A stretch of 64,000 nucleotides of DNA, taken from NCBI RefSeq assembly GCF_016908515.1, contig NZ_JAFBEA010000001.1, forward strand, positions 496,001 through 560,000. Reading direction: 5' to 3'. Below, in pieces: positions 48,130-57,306 of the stretch (position 1 is the stretch's first letter; the number at the start of each line of letters is the position of its first letter). Made by a program: the position numbers and the translations under genes. This stretch comes from Virgibacillus halotolerans (GTDB taxonomy: Bacteria > Bacillota > Bacilli > Bacillales > Amphibacillaceae). Under the pieces are notes generated by a model. That model searched no databases, was not told the DNA's origin, and saw nothing but the letters and a program-made list of their open reading frames with translations.

Positions 48130-48609
48130 ATGAATATTTTTGATATGGATATTTATCTATTCCTGTATTTACTATTTGCTGCAGCACCAATCAGTATTAT
48201 TTTACATGAAATTGGACATGCATTTGCAGCGAAAATTGTAAATGCAGATAGTATTATGATATCAATTGGAAAAGGGAAGCGATTAAAAGTAATTTTTTTA
48301 GGAAGAATGCAATTGGTTATTTACACTGCTTTTTTTCTAGGTGGCTTAGCAGAAAGTAAACGAAAAACGCCTTATAAACCAGGAGAAATTGTGTGGATTG
48401 CTATTCTTGGACCAATTACTAATGGAATGGTCGCATTCCTTTTTTATGTGCTGAATGAAATATATCCAAATAATTATTTGCAATTATTTTACTGGTTTAA
48501 CGTCTGGCTTGCTGTTGTTAATATAATTCCGTTTAAATTAAAAGATAAATATACGGATGGATACATGATTATGCAAGTGATCTTGGGAAATAGTATTAAA
48601 AAAACGTGA
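48130..48609 (+). CDS. M50-type membrane protein, site-2-protease-like
   Basis: 159 aa, SD AAGGAAG. HEIGH (HExxH) zinc motif in the first membrane segment (ISIILHEIGHAFAAKI), a GPITNGMVAFLFYVL segment, and NIIPFKLKDKYTDGYMIMQ, a variant of the second N-x2-P-x(n)-D-G metal motif. Substrate unknown; could process a membrane protein, or be a minimal M50 relative. Confidence 0.78.
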   Translation: MNIFDMDIYLFLYLLFAAAPISIILHEIGHAFAAKIVNADSIMISIGKGKRLKVIFLGRMQLVIYTAFFLGGLAESKRKTPYKPGEIVWIAILGPITNGMVAFLFYVLNEIYPNNYLQLFYWFNVWLAVVNIIPFKLKDKYTDGYMIMQVILGNSIKKT

Positions 48610-48766
48610 AACAAGCGAATATTTCCCTATGAAAAGCGATTGTTTGACAAAAACATATAATCATGCATAAATATATTAAAGATGGAAAGTGTATACAAAT
48701 ACATTTTTTCTGATACAGTAAGGGATATGAAAACTCAAAAAGATTGTAAGTTAATGAGGGGTATCT

Positions 48767-49138
48767 ATGTTAATTCGTTATAAAAAGAATTTAGAAAAGA
48801 TTGCAATGGGATTACTTTCTTTTATGCCGGAAGAGAAAAAAGAAGTAAAAAAATTGCAGCAAACAATAAAAGAATATGAATCAAATCCGGATTGGCACCT
48901 TTATTTATGGAAAGAGGACGATGTTATCGGTGCTATCGGTGTGAGGATCGATAATGAAATCAATGCTGTTATTCAGCATGTGTCTGTTAATCCTTCCCAC
49001 CGTAATTTGGGGATTGGTAAGAAAATGATCAATGAAGTAAATAAACTTTATCAGGATAAGTATGCTGTCTGTGCGGCTGATGATGTTCAGTCATTTTATA
49101 ATAAATACACAGAAGCAGAAGAACAGGATGAAGCATAG
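48767..49138 (+). CDS. ribT: GNAT acetyltransferase RibT
   Basis: 123 aa. LIRYKKNLEKIAMGLLSFMP matches RibT; acetyl-CoA-binding VNPSHRNLGIGKKMINEV. In B. subtilis ribT ends the riboflavin operon; here no rib genes lie upstream within the window. Substrate unknown. Confidence 0.88.
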   Translation: MLIRYKKNLEKIAMGLLSFMPEEKKEVKKLQQTIKEYESNPDWHLYLWKEDDVIGAIGVRIDNEINAVIQHVSVNPSHRNLGIGKKMINEVNKLYQDKYAVCAADDVQSFYNKYTEAEEQDEA

Positions 49139-49140
49139 TG

Positions 49141-49176
49141 AAAAAGCCAGCCCCAAAATTCGTAGGGCTGGCTTTT
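49141..49176 (+). terminator. Intrinsic terminator after ribT
   Basis: AAAAGCCAGCCC pairs with GGGCTGGCTTTT around an 11-nt loop. Confidence 0.9.
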
Positions 49177-49209
49177 CAACTACTATAAACAGATATTGCC
49201 TGAGCTAAC

Positions 49210-49305
49210 CTATAACCAAGCAGCACCAACAATAACGAGAAGAATGAACAGTACTACGATTAACGCGAAACCGCCACCGGCTCCATATCCATAGCTTTCA
49301 CCCAT
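49210..49305 (-). CDS. YjcZ-family sporulation peptide
   Basis: 31 aa on the minus strand: ATG at 49305-49303, stop at 49210, strong SD GGAGGAA. A Gly/Tyr-rich head (MGESYGYGAGGGFALIV), then one membrane segment ending VGAAWL. This is the typical YjcZ/YtxG-like small protein of sporulating Bacillaceae. The only minus-strand gene I can support in the window. Confidence 0.88.
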   Translation of the reverse strand: MGESYGYGAGGGFALIVVLFILLVIVGAAWL

Positions 49306-49476
49306 AATCAAATTCCTCCTTTTTTCTTCTGAACATAAATGTTTTGTGGTAACATTTATCTTACGTTAATAACCTATGATGACATTGGTCATCATGTATA
49401 GGCGTTTATGACAAAACATAGGTATTTTTCATATTTAGCTATTATGTTTGCACCCATTAAGAAAGGAAGAAACGCG

Positions 49477-50214
49477 ATGAATCAGGCTTACCAAGTAAAA
49501 TTAGATGCATTTGAAGGTCCCCTCGATTTATTACTTCATTTAATTAATCAATATGAAATTGATATTTATGATATTCCAATGGCTGAAATTACTGAGCAGT
49601 ATATGCGTTACATCCATACGATGCAACACTTGGAGTTGGATATCGCAAGTGAATATCTTGTTATGGCAGCAACATTAATAGCGATCAAGAGTAACATGTT
49701 ATTACCAAAGCAAGAGGTCTTTGAAGATACGGACGACTATGAAGAAGATCCACGGGAAGAATTAATGCAACGTTTAATCGAGTATAGAAAGTATAAAAAT
49801 GTGGCTGAAAGATTAAAAGAAAAAGATATGAACACCAATCAGATTTTCACCAGAGCACCAGTTGTATTTGAAGCGTTTAGTGAACAAAAGCGTCCAATGG
49901 AAAAAGGGAATATATCCATCTATGATATGCTTGGAGCGCTAGGAAGAATGTTTGAGAGAAAAAAATGGAATGAACCATTAGATACAAAAATAGAACGAAG
50001 TGAAATTCCGATTGAACAACGTATGGAAGATATTTTACAATCCGTTAAAAAAGAAAAGGATGGGGTTTCCTTTGACCAATTATTTCCTTATTATTCCCGT
50101 TCCCATATTGTGATCACCTTTATGGCTTTATTGGAATTGATGAAGGATCATAAAGTATATTGTAAACAAACAACGCACTTCGATTCATTGTACGTGTTTT
50201 GCATGGAGGAATAA
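49477..50214 (+). CDS. scpA: Segregation and condensation protein A
   Basis: 245 aa from ATG 49477 (SD GAAAGGAAG; the longer frame to 49408 lacks support). The kleisin N-terminus YQVKLDAFEGPLDLLLHLIN and YDIPMAEITEQYM are diagnostic; the C-terminal winged helix follows. Bridges the SMC heads with ScpB in chromosome condensation. Confidence 0.96.
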   Translation: MNQAYQVKLDAFEGPLDLLLHLINQYEIDIYDIPMAEITEQYMRYIHTMQHLELDIASEYLVMAATLIAIKSNMLLPKQEVFEDTDDYEEDPREELMQRLIEYRKYKNVAERLKEKDMNTNQIFTRAPVVFEAFSEQKRPMEKGNISIYDMLGALGRMFERKKWNEPLDTKIERSEIPIEQRMEDILQSVKKEKDGVSFDQLFPYYSRSHIVITFMALLELMKDHKVYCKQTTHFDSLYVFCMEE

Positions 50215-50216
50215 GG

Positions 50217-50813
50217 ATGGAATTAACAAACTTAAAAGCTATTACAGAAGGTCTTTTATTTGCAAGTGGCGACGAGGGCATTGCATTAAAGCAATTATCA
50301 GCCATATTGGAAATTCCTAGTTCTTCTGTGGTCCATATTGTGGAAGAATTAAAATATGATTATGAAAATACAGAGCGCGGATTGATGATCATGCAGTCAC
50401 ATGACGTTTTTCATTTAACAACCAAGCCAGAGCATAGTGAGTATTTTAAGAAAATGTTAGAAACACCGACATCAAGCAAAATGTCACAGGCAGCACTGGA
50501 AACACTTGCTATTATTGCTTATCAACAACCAATTACAAGAACTGAAATTGAAGAAATCAGAGGTGTGAAAAGTGATCGCCCGGTCCAAACATTGTTAGCA
50601 AGATCCTTAATTGAAGAAGTCGGAAGAAGAGAAAGTATTGGGAGACCAACATTATTTGCGACAAGTAAAGACTTCTTAACCTATTTTGGTTTAACTTCCT
50701 TAGAAGAATTACCACCATTACCAGAATCAGCGGATACGGAGGATGTGGAACAGGAAGCGGATTTGTTCTTCGATAAATTTAACGGTCAAATCGATGAGGA
50801 TGTTACAAAATGA
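50217..50813 (+). CDS. scpB: Segregation and condensation protein B
   Basis: 198 aa from ATG 50217, 2 nt after scpA. Tandem winged helices: ITEGLLFASGDEGIALKQLS; LAIIAYQQPITRTEIEEIRG. Binds ScpA as a dimer. The acidic tail is less conserved. Confidence 0.96.
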   Translation: MELTNLKAITEGLLFASGDEGIALKQLSAILEIPSSSVVHIVEELKYDYENTERGLMIMQSHDVFHLTTKPEHSEYFKKMLETPTSSKMSQAALETLAIIAYQQPITRTEIEEIRGVKSDRPVQTLLARSLIEEVGRRESIGRPTLFATSKDFLTYFGLTSLEELPPLPESADTEDVEQEADLFFDKFNGQIDEDVTK

Positions 50814-50814
50814 T

Positions 50815-50853
50815 AGAAAAACCCTTGTGTCTAAAAGCCACAAGGGTTTTTCT
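50815..50853 (+). terminator. Intrinsic terminator after scpB
   Basis: AGAAAAACCCTTGTG pairs with CACAAGGGTTTTTCT around a 9-nt loop. Confidence 0.93.
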
Positions 50854-50992
50854 ATCTCTTTTTTTGTATAAAAAGCATTCGGGTGCCTCATACTTACTAT
50901 CAAAAGTAATATTGGCGGTGTTGTGAAAGTGTGCAAAAAAAATCTTTTGGTCGTTGAAAAGGATATTGTAGCGCTGTATGCAGGTAATTTAA

Positions 50993-52003
50993 ATGAATAG
51001 TATGCATGAAATTCTTGATGTTATCACTCGTTCGAATGAGAGCGCTGTTCTGGCGACAATAATAAATGTGGAGGGGTCTGCCTACCGAAAGACGGGAGCA
51101 GCGATGTTGTTTATGGAAAATGGACGACAGGTGGGTATGATAAGTGCCGGGTGTCTTGAGTCGAACTTGGCAATTCAGGCAAACAAGCTATTGGAGGGGA
51201 CATCGATCTGTTCACGTATGATTGTTTACGATATGAGCGCTGAAGATGACCTTTCCTGGGGGCGTGGGGCTGGTTGTAATGGTAACGTCCATATGCTGTT
51301 GGAAACTGTTAATCCAGTTCTTAGGGAACAGTTGTGCATCGTGAAGGAGTATCTTGACAAAGGCATTCCAGTTGTCTCTTTGAAAGTATTAAAACAAATT
51401 CCCGGTGCAATAGATACCGCTTATATAACACAGGATGAGCAGATATTCGGAAATCAAAATATAGTTTCGCAGCAATTGATGCTCACCGCACTGGAAGAAA
51501 GAAAATCTTGTATCATTGATGATGCTGAAGTAAATACATATTTACATTTTTTTAAACCAAAACCACGTTTGTTTATTTTTGGTGCAGGCCCTGATGCAAG
51601 GCCATTTTCTCAGGTAGCGGCACAGACAGGATTTAAGGTTAACATATGGGATTGGCGTTCTGCCTATAAAAGTCACGATTATTTTCCAGATGCTAGATTT
51701 CTTGGGAGTGAAAGGATTTCAGAAACCATAGAAAATCTGGATATGGTCGCAAGTGATTCAGTGATATTGATGACACATGATTTTCAAAAAGACAGAGAGA
51801 TTTTACATGCTTTATTGAAGCAAAAACAAATAAGCTATCTGGGTGTATTAGGGCCACGCAAGCGCACAACGCGTCTACTAAGTGGCGCAACAATTCCGAA
51901 ATATCTTCATTCTCCCGTGGGATTAGCAATTGGGGCTGAGGGTCCCGAAGAAATAGCGATTAGTATTATCGCTGCACTAATCCAGGCGCAGAGACAAGGT
52001 TAG
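50993..52003 (+). CDS. XdhC/CoxI-family molybdenum-hydroxylase accessory protein
   Basis: 336 aa, weak SD. XdhC order: ESAVLATIINVEGSAYRKTG, MISAGCLESNL, GRGAGCNGNVHMLLE, then a Rossmann domain (KPRLFIFGAGPDARPFSQVA) and YLGVLGPRKRTTRLL, SPVGLAIGAEGPEEIAISII. Family members insert sulfurated molybdopterin into xanthine-dehydrogenase-type enzymes. No hydroxylase subunit is in this window. Confidence 0.9.
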   Translation: MNSMHEILDVITRSNESAVLATIINVEGSAYRKTGAAMLFMENGRQVGMISAGCLESNLAIQANKLLEGTSICSRMIVYDMSAEDDLSWGRGAGCNGNVHMLLETVNPVLREQLCIVKEYLDKGIPVVSLKVLKQIPGAIDTAYITQDEQIFGNQNIVSQQLMLTALEERKSCIIDDAEVNTYLHFFKPKPRLFIFGAGPDARPFSQVAAQTGFKVNIWDWRSAYKSHDYFPDARFLGSERISETIENLDMVASDSVILMTHDFQKDREILHALLKQKQISYLGVLGPRKRTTRLLSGATIPKYLHSPVGLAIGAEGPEEIAISIIAALIQAQRQG

Positions 52004-52021
52004 GAAGAAAGGAGTTTACCC

Positions 52022-52651
52022 TTGAGACAAAAAAGGATAATAGGTATATATCTGGCAGCGGGAGAAAGCAAAAGGTTTGGAGGTAATAAACTGTTTTCAA
52101 GCGTAGGAAATCACCATCTTGGTAGTTTAGCTTTGATAACAGCATTAGACTCCCAACTTGATAAAATAGTTGTCGTTACTACGGAAAAGGATCAACTCAA
52201 CTGGGTCTCACCTGAATTATTCCAAAACTACCAAGAGAGATGGTTTCATGCCACATCTATAAAATCTACATACGGCCAATCCTATTCCCTGAAATGTGGC
52301 TTACAATTTGCGGACAAACTCGGTGCTGATGCTGTATTAATTGTGCTGGCAGATCAACCGTTCATTTCAAGTGAGATGATCAATAAAATTATTAGACAGT
52401 ACCAAACAAGTCAATACCCGTATTCCTTTATTGCGGCAAGTTATGCTGGGATAACACGACCACCTATATTAATCTCGAGTGAAATGTTTACAGATCTTTA
52501 TCAGCTTCAAGGAGATAAGGGGGCACGTTATTTAATCCAAGACCGAATGAATGAAGGCGGAATCATTGAATTTACGGACAACATGTGTTTTTTTGATGTT
52601 GATACGAAAGAAGATTATAAGTACTTACTCCACAAACTTAAATTAAAATGA
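52022..52651 (+). CDS. MobA-like nucleotidyltransferase (molybdenum cofactor cytidylyltransferase type)
   Basis: 209 aa from TTG 52022 (SD GAAAGGAG). IIGIYLAAGESKRFGGNKLF is the nucleotide-binding loop; SYSLKCGLQFADKLGADAVL and IVLADQPFISSEMINKI follow. Likely matures molybdopterin for hydroxylases, together with the XdhC gene 18 nt upstream; PucB is a B. subtilis example. Confidence 0.88.
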   Translation: MRQKRIIGIYLAAGESKRFGGNKLFSSVGNHHLGSLALITALDSQLDKIVVVTTEKDQLNWVSPELFQNYQERWFHATSIKSTYGQSYSLKCGLQFADKLGADAVLIVLADQPFISSEMINKIIRQYQTSQYPYSFIAASYAGITRPPILISSEMFTDLYQLQGDKGARYLIQDRMNEGGIIEFTDNMCFFDVDTKEDYKYLLHKLKLK

Positions 52652-52657
52652 AAGATA

Positions 52658-52687
52658 AACGTTCCAAGCAATTTGGAGCGTTTTTTT
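52658..52687 (+). terminator. Intrinsic terminator
   Basis: AACGTTCCAA pairs with TTGGAGCGTT (one T-G pair), followed by TTTTTT. Confidence 0.85.
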
Positions 52688-52761
52688 GTGTGCAAACAAT
52701 GATTTAATTAGATCAAACACCTAAGAGATGGATATTGCATATGCTCTACAGAGGTGATCAA

Positions 52762-53643
52762 ATGGATAACGATAAACAATTATATTTAGAAAGTCTAATG
52801 GCGTGGGGAGAGGAAGTAAAAGAAACTTTACAGGAAGCTGACATACCAGAAAGAACATATTTAACCTGTAAAGAGCAGATCGAACAATGGCAGCAACGCA
52901 TGAACGGGCATCTGGAATTAACTGCAGAAATTTCAGATGATGATGTGTATGCTTTCCAAAGAGAAGGATCTCGGATCGTAGAATCGGTGACGAATAATGA
53001 AATAGATCGTAAGGAAATGAAAGCAGTTCCGATTGGGAAGCACAAGTTACCCCCCTTGCCATATGAATATAATGCACTTGAACCATATATTAGCGAAGAA
53101 ATCATGCGATTGCACCATGACATACATCATCAATCATATGTTGATGGCTTAAATAAGGCTGAAAAAGAACTATATGGAAACAAGACGGATAAAAGTGTCA
53201 TCAAACATTGGCTAAGAGAGCAGGCGTTTCACGGATCTGGTCACTATTTACACACCATTTTCTGGTTTAATATGACACCTAACGCAAGCAAAGAACCAAA
53301 AGATGACATGCTAAAACTTATCGAGCGTGATTTTGGATCTTGGAAAAAGTTTAAAAGTCTTTTTACAGAGGCTGCAAATTCTGTAGAGGGTGTTGGCTGG
53401 GCTGTATTGGTATGGGCTCCCAGAAGTGGTAGGCTTGCAATTCAAACGTTTGAAAAACACCAGTTGTTTCAATTAGCGGACACGATCCCTTTATTGGTTT
53501 TAGATGTGTGGGAGCACGCCTATTATTTGCAATATAAAACAGATAAGGAATCATATATTAATAATTGGTGGAATATTGTTAACTGGAATAATGTAAATAA
53601 TCGCTGTCAGAAGGCTATGAAGGTAATGTGGCCATTGTATTAA
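52762..53643 (+). CDS. sodF: Fe/Mn superoxide dismutase with N-terminal extension (SodF type)
   Basis: 293 aa from ATG 52762 (SD GAGGTG). About 90 extra N-terminal helical residues precede the dismutase domain: YEYNALEPYISEEIMRLHHD, IHHQSYVDGLN, HGSGHYLHTIFW, GVGWAVLVW, LDVWEHAYYLQYKTDKESYI. Metal ligands His-His-Asp-His are present. Converts superoxide to peroxide and oxygen. Length and extension match B. subtilis SodF rather than SodA. Confidence 0.92.
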   Translation: MDNDKQLYLESLMAWGEEVKETLQEADIPERTYLTCKEQIEQWQQRMNGHLELTAEISDDDVYAFQREGSRIVESVTNNEIDRKEMKAVPIGKHKLPPLPYEYNALEPYISEEIMRLHHDIHHQSYVDGLNKAEKELYGNKTDKSVIKHWLREQAFHGSGHYLHTIFWFNMTPNASKEPKDDMLKLIERDFGSWKKFKSLFTEAANSVEGVGWAVLVWAPRSGRLAIQTFEKHQLFQLADTIPLLVLDVWEHAYYLQYKTDKESYINNWWNIVNWNNVNNRCQKAMKVMWPLY

Positions 53644-53724
53644 GGATCAATAGGGCTTCCTGCAAATATTAGTATACATGCATGATATTTTAAATAACAA
53701 CCCATAAAGCAATGGAAAACAATC

Positions 53725-53751
53725 ATATGTGTTTTTTCCCCTGCATATCAT
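53725..53751 (+). promoter_or_regulatory. Candidate sigma-E promoter for dacB-spmAB
   Basis: ATAT (53725-53728), 15 nt, CATATCAT (53744-53751), close to the sigma-E pattern (ATA-16-CATACANT). dacB is sigma-E dependent in B. subtilis. Confidence 0.55.
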
Positions 53752-53785
53752 ATACAGACACACTACTTGTGAGAGGAAGCCTGCC

Positions 53786-54694
53786 ATGCGATTCATATTA
53801 TTTATGCTAACTATATTAGTGTTCAGTTTTATTTTTCCGGAAATTGGACAAGCAGCACCATCTGTATCAGCAAATAACGCAGTATTAATAGACCAGTCTA
53901 CTGGAAGGATACTATATGAGAAAAAGGCGAATGAGCAACAGTCGATTGCAAGTATTACTAAAATCATGACTGCCATTCTTGCGATTGAATCAGGTAAGTG
54001 GAAGGAAGAGGCAAAGACTAGCAGACGAGCTATATACACAGAGGGTTCTTCTATTTACTTAGAACAGGGAGAGAAAATGACGATTGAAGATTTGACATAC
54101 GGGCTCATGCTGAGATCTGGAAATGATGCTGCAGTAACAATTAGTGAGCACGTAGGAGGAAGTGAAGAAGGCTTTGTTTATTTGATGAATGAAAAAGCAC
54201 GTTGGTTAGGAATGCTGAATACGAATTTCGAAAATCCACATGGACTTGATTCTGATCATCATTATTCTTCGGCCTATGATATGGCGATACTCATGCGTTA
54301 TGCAATGGATAATGATCAATTTAAAAAGGTCACCGGGACTACAACACATCAAGCAGATAATAGAACCTACAGCTGGCAGAACAAAAATAAACTATTAACA
54401 CAGTATTATGATGCTTGCATTGGTGGAAAAACGGGTTATACAAAAAAGACTGGTCGGACCTTGGTTACTGCGGCACATAAAGATGGGGTGGATTTGATTG
54501 CTGTTACTTTAAATGCACCTGATGATTGGCAGGACCATACAAGTATGTATGAATGGGGATTTGATCAATATGATTCAGAGGGAAATGCAAAGCAAGAGGA
54601 AACAGTATTGGAAACCAAGCACCAGGAGCCAAACGAAAATCATTTTTCACATGACTTTATCATCATCTATAAACGGATTCTTGGGTTGGAATAG
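53786..54694 (+). CDS. dacB: Spore D-alanyl-D-alanine carboxypeptidase DacB
   Basis: 302 aa from ATG 53786 (SD GAGAGGAAG). Signal peptide about 1-24. SxxK at Ser56-Lys59 (SITKIM), SGNDAAVTI, and KTGYTKKTG. It lacks most of the C-terminal region present in B. subtilis DacB (382 aa). Regulates cortex cross-linking. Spaced 2 nt from spmA. Confidence 0.93.
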   Translation: MRFILFMLTILVFSFIFPEIGQAAPSVSANNAVLIDQSTGRILYEKKANEQQSIASITKIMTAILAIESGKWKEEAKTSRRAIYTEGSSIYLEQGEKMTIEDLTYGLMLRSGNDAAVTISEHVGGSEEGFVYLMNEKARWLGMLNTNFENPHGLDSDHHYSSAYDMAILMRYAMDNDQFKKVTGTTTHQADNRTYSWQNKNKLLTQYYDACIGGKTGYTKKTGRTLVTAAHKDGVDLIAVTLNAPDDWQDHTSMYEWGFDQYDSEGNAKQEETVLETKHQEPNENHFSHDFIIIYKRILGLE

Positions 54695-54696
54695 CT

Positions 54697-55272
54697 ATGG
54701 TTAATATCATTTGGGCATTTATGGCGATTATTGGTATCGTTTATGCCATGTTTAATGGAACCATGAACCAAGTCAATAAAGCGATCTTTGAAAGTGCCAA
54801 CGAAGCTGTTACATTAGCAATCGGCTTGATCAGTGTGCTTGTTTTTTGGCTCGGAATTATGAATATCGCTGAAAAAGCAGGTATTTTACAAGTGTTGACA
54901 AGGTTACTACGCCCGATCGTTGTCCGTTTATTTCCCGAGATTCCAAAGGACCACCCAGCAATGGGGTATATTCTATCTAATATCACAGCTAATATCTTTG
55001 GTTTAGGAAACGCAGCTACACCGATGGGGATTAAAGCAATGGAACAAATGAAACAACTAAGCGGAACCGACACAGCATCCAGATCGATGATTACATTTTT
55101 AGCCTTAAATACTTCTGGTTTAACATTGGTTCCAACGACGGTTATCGCTATCCGCATGCAGTATCATTCCATAGCGCCAACAGAAATCGTTGGAACAACA
55201 ATTATAGCGACAGTTATATCGTCACTTAGTGCGATTTTGATTGACCGCTTGTTTTACACTTTTAGTAAATAA
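54697..55272 (+). CDS. spmA: Spore maturation protein A
   Basis: 191 aa. Nucleoside-recognition (Gate) fold: INIIWAFMAIIGIVYAMFNG-like start, IFESANEAVTLAIGLISVLV, NITANIFGLGNAATPMGIKA. Integral membrane protein needed for spore dehydration; pairs with SpmB. Confidence 0.95.
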   Translation: MVNIIWAFMAIIGIVYAMFNGTMNQVNKAIFESANEAVTLAIGLISVLVFWLGIMNIAEKAGILQVLTRLLRPIVVRLFPEIPKDHPAMGYILSNITANIFGLGNAATPMGIKAMEQMKQLSGTDTASRSMITFLALNTSGLTLVPTTVIAIRMQYHSIAPTEIVGTTIIATVISSLSAILIDRLFYTFSK

Positions 55273-55287
55273 TTGGGGGAACGGGAC

Positions 55288-55818
55288 ATGGGGATTATAA
55301 CATCAATCAGCACATGGTTGATACCGTGTTTTATATTACTTGTACTTATTGTTTCAACATGGAAAAAGGTTCCTACCTATGAATTATTTGTTGAGGGGGG
55401 AAAGGAGGGGGTCAAAATAGCCTTTTCTTTACTTCCTTTTTTACTGGGGATGATTGTTTCTATTTCCATTTTAAGAAGTTCGGGGGCGTTGGAAGCCTTT
55501 GTCAACCTCATTTCCCCTTTTCTAGCATTGGTGGGCATCCCGCCGGAAGTTGTTCCACTTGCATTTGTCAGGCCGATCTCAGGCACGGCTGCACTGGGGA
55601 TGACGACAGAATTGATCGCGACCCATGGCCCTGATTCGTTCTTGGGAAGGTTAGCCTCGACGATGCAAGGAAGTACAGATACGACACTCTATATTCTAAC
55701 CATCTACTTTGGAGCTGTAGGAATTAAAAAAATGCGATATGCGCTTAAGGTTGGACTGTTAGCGGATTTAATTGGTATACTTGCATCAATTATCATTGTT
55801 ACAATTATGTTTGAATAA
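55288..55818 (+). CDS. spmB: Spore maturation protein B
   Basis: 176 aa from ATG 55288 (SD TTGGGGGAA; earlier in-frame starts overlap the SD). YELFVEGGKEGVKIAFSLLP, VRPISGTAALGMTTELIATH, GPDSFLGRLASTMQGSTDTT are SpmB signatures. Confidence 0.95.
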   Translation: MGIITSISTWLIPCFILLVLIVSTWKKVPTYELFVEGGKEGVKIAFSLLPFLLGMIVSISILRSSGALEAFVNLISPFLALVGIPPEVVPLAFVRPISGTAALGMTTELIATHGPDSFLGRLASTMQGSTDTTLYILTIYFGAVGIKKMRYALKVGLLADLIGILASIIIVTIMFE

Positions 55819-55828
55819 GTCTTTTGAG

Positions 55829-55853
55829 TAGCGTTGACACTAAGTTAACGCTA
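55829..55853 (+). terminator. Probable terminator after spmB
   Basis: TAGCGTTGAC pairs with GTTAACGCTA around ACTAA. The U-tract is weak (TTATTTAT). Confidence 0.6.
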
Positions 55854-55896
55854 TTATTTATGTAGTAAAAAAATAAATGAACATGTGGTGGGTATT

Positions 55897-56628
55897 ATGA
55901 AAAAATCATTGGAAAGATTACAAAAGGTCATTGCACAGAGTGGTGTAACATCAAGAAGAAAGGCCGAACAACTTATCGTAGATGGAAAAGTAAAGGTGAA
56001 CACCAAAATAGTAACAGAACTAGGAACAAAAGTATCTGCTAACGATAAAATTGAAGTAAATGGGGTACCCTTAGAAAAAGAGCAGTCAGTATATTATATG
56101 CTTTATAAACCGCGCGGCTTTATTTCAAGTGTGAGTGATGATAAAGGTAGAAGGGTTGTTACAGATTTACTAGCAGGCATACCGGAACGTATTTTCCCTG
56201 TTGGTAGGTTGGATTATCATACTTCCGGCATATTATTGTTAACGAATGATGGGGAATTTGCGAATCAACTGATGCACCCCAAATATGAAGTGGACAAAGT
56301 ATATTCAGCGAAAATAAATGGAATTCCAGGAAAGTCCGATTTAGCTAAGTTACTAAAAGGGGTTAAATCAGATACGGATGTTTTAAAAGCGATCCATTAT
56401 AGCATATTATCGACAGATACGAAAAAAAATACGACGATGATAGAGATTACTTTACGAGAAGGAAAGAACAGACATGTTAGAAGAATGATGGAGCAGATTG
56501 GCTACCCCGTTTTGAAACTAAAACGGGAAAAGTACGGAATGTTGACACTGCGAGGCTTAAAGCCTGGTGAATACCGTCAATTAACACCAAAAGAAGTGAA
56601 ACAAATACGGAATATGGCAGCAAACTAA
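55897..56628 (+). CDS. rluB: 23S rRNA pseudouridine synthase RluB
   Basis: 243 aa from ATG 55897 (SD GGTGGG). S4 domain (RLQKVIAQSGVTSRRKAEQL), catalytic Asp in PVGRLDYHTSGILLLTND, and EGKNRHVRRMMEQIGYPVLK. Modifies 23S rRNA helix 89 in the known family. Located between spmB and resA as in B. subtilis. Confidence 0.95.
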   Translation: MKKSLERLQKVIAQSGVTSRRKAEQLIVDGKVKVNTKIVTELGTKVSANDKIEVNGVPLEKEQSVYYMLYKPRGFISSVSDDKGRRVVTDLLAGIPERIFPVGRLDYHTSGILLLTNDGEFANQLMHPKYEVDKVYSAKINGIPGKSDLAKLLKGVKSDTDVLKAIHYSILSTDTKKNTTMIEITLREGKNRHVRRMMEQIGYPVLKLKREKYGMLTLRGLKPGEYRQLTPKEVKQIRNMAAN

Positions 56629-56696
56629 AATTGTTAAATAAAAGTCAAAATTAACCAGACATTAAGATGTTACAATGGGTTGGGAGAGTGATCCGT

Positions 56697-57272
56697 GTGA
56701 GCTTGGAACAAATGAAACAAAGCAAAAAAAAGAAGAAAAGAAATCGGCTTATTTTCAGATCATCCGTTTTAGCTGTCTTGCTCATTGCAGTCGTGTTTGC
56801 ATTGGTCTCTAACTTTCAAAAAGATAAAACCATATACAGCAAGGGAGATAAAGCACCGGATTTTCAATTACAACAAATTAATAAAAACAACGAGATGGAA
56901 ACCGTCCGGTTAAGTGATCTGAAAGGAAAAGGGGTAATGTTAAATTTTTGGGCAACGTATTGTCCACCATGTGAAGCTGAAATGCCCTATATGCAAAAAT
57001 TGTATCCAGAATACGAGGAAAAGGGTGTAGAAATTGTAGCTATCAGTCTTGACGCAACACAATTGGTCGTGGATCGTTTTATCGATAAGTATGACCTTAC
57101 ATTCCCAATTCCACACGATACAAAAGGGGAAATAATGGATCTGTACAAGATAGGACCGATTCCGAGTACGTTGTTTATTAAACCCGATGGAACAATCGAT
57201 GAAGTAGTAAATGGCGCTTTAACGCTTGAAAAATTAGAAGGACATTTACAGGATATTCAGCCGGAAGAATAA
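56697..57272 (+). CDS. resA: Thiol-disulfide oxidoreductase ResA
   Basis: 191 aa from GTG 56697 (SD GGGAGAG). Membrane anchor SSVLAVLLIAVVFALVSNF after a very basic start; extracytoplasmic thioredoxin domain with NFWATYCPPCEAEMPYM. The active site is CPPC rather than CEPC as in B. subtilis ResA. Reduces apocytochrome c cysteines before haem attachment. Confidence 0.94.
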   Translation: MSLEQMKQSKKKKKRNRLIFRSSVLAVLLIAVVFALVSNFQKDKTIYSKGDKAPDFQLQQINKNNEMETVRLSDLKGKGVMLNFWATYCPPCEAEMPYMQKLYPEYEEKGVEIVAISLDATQLVVDRFIDKYDLTFPIPHDTKGEIMDLYKIGPIPSTLFIKPDGTIDEVVNGALTLEKLEGHLQDIQPEE

Positions 57273-57306
57273 TAGGTGTAACTTTTTACTATTGAGAGGG
57301 ATTTGA

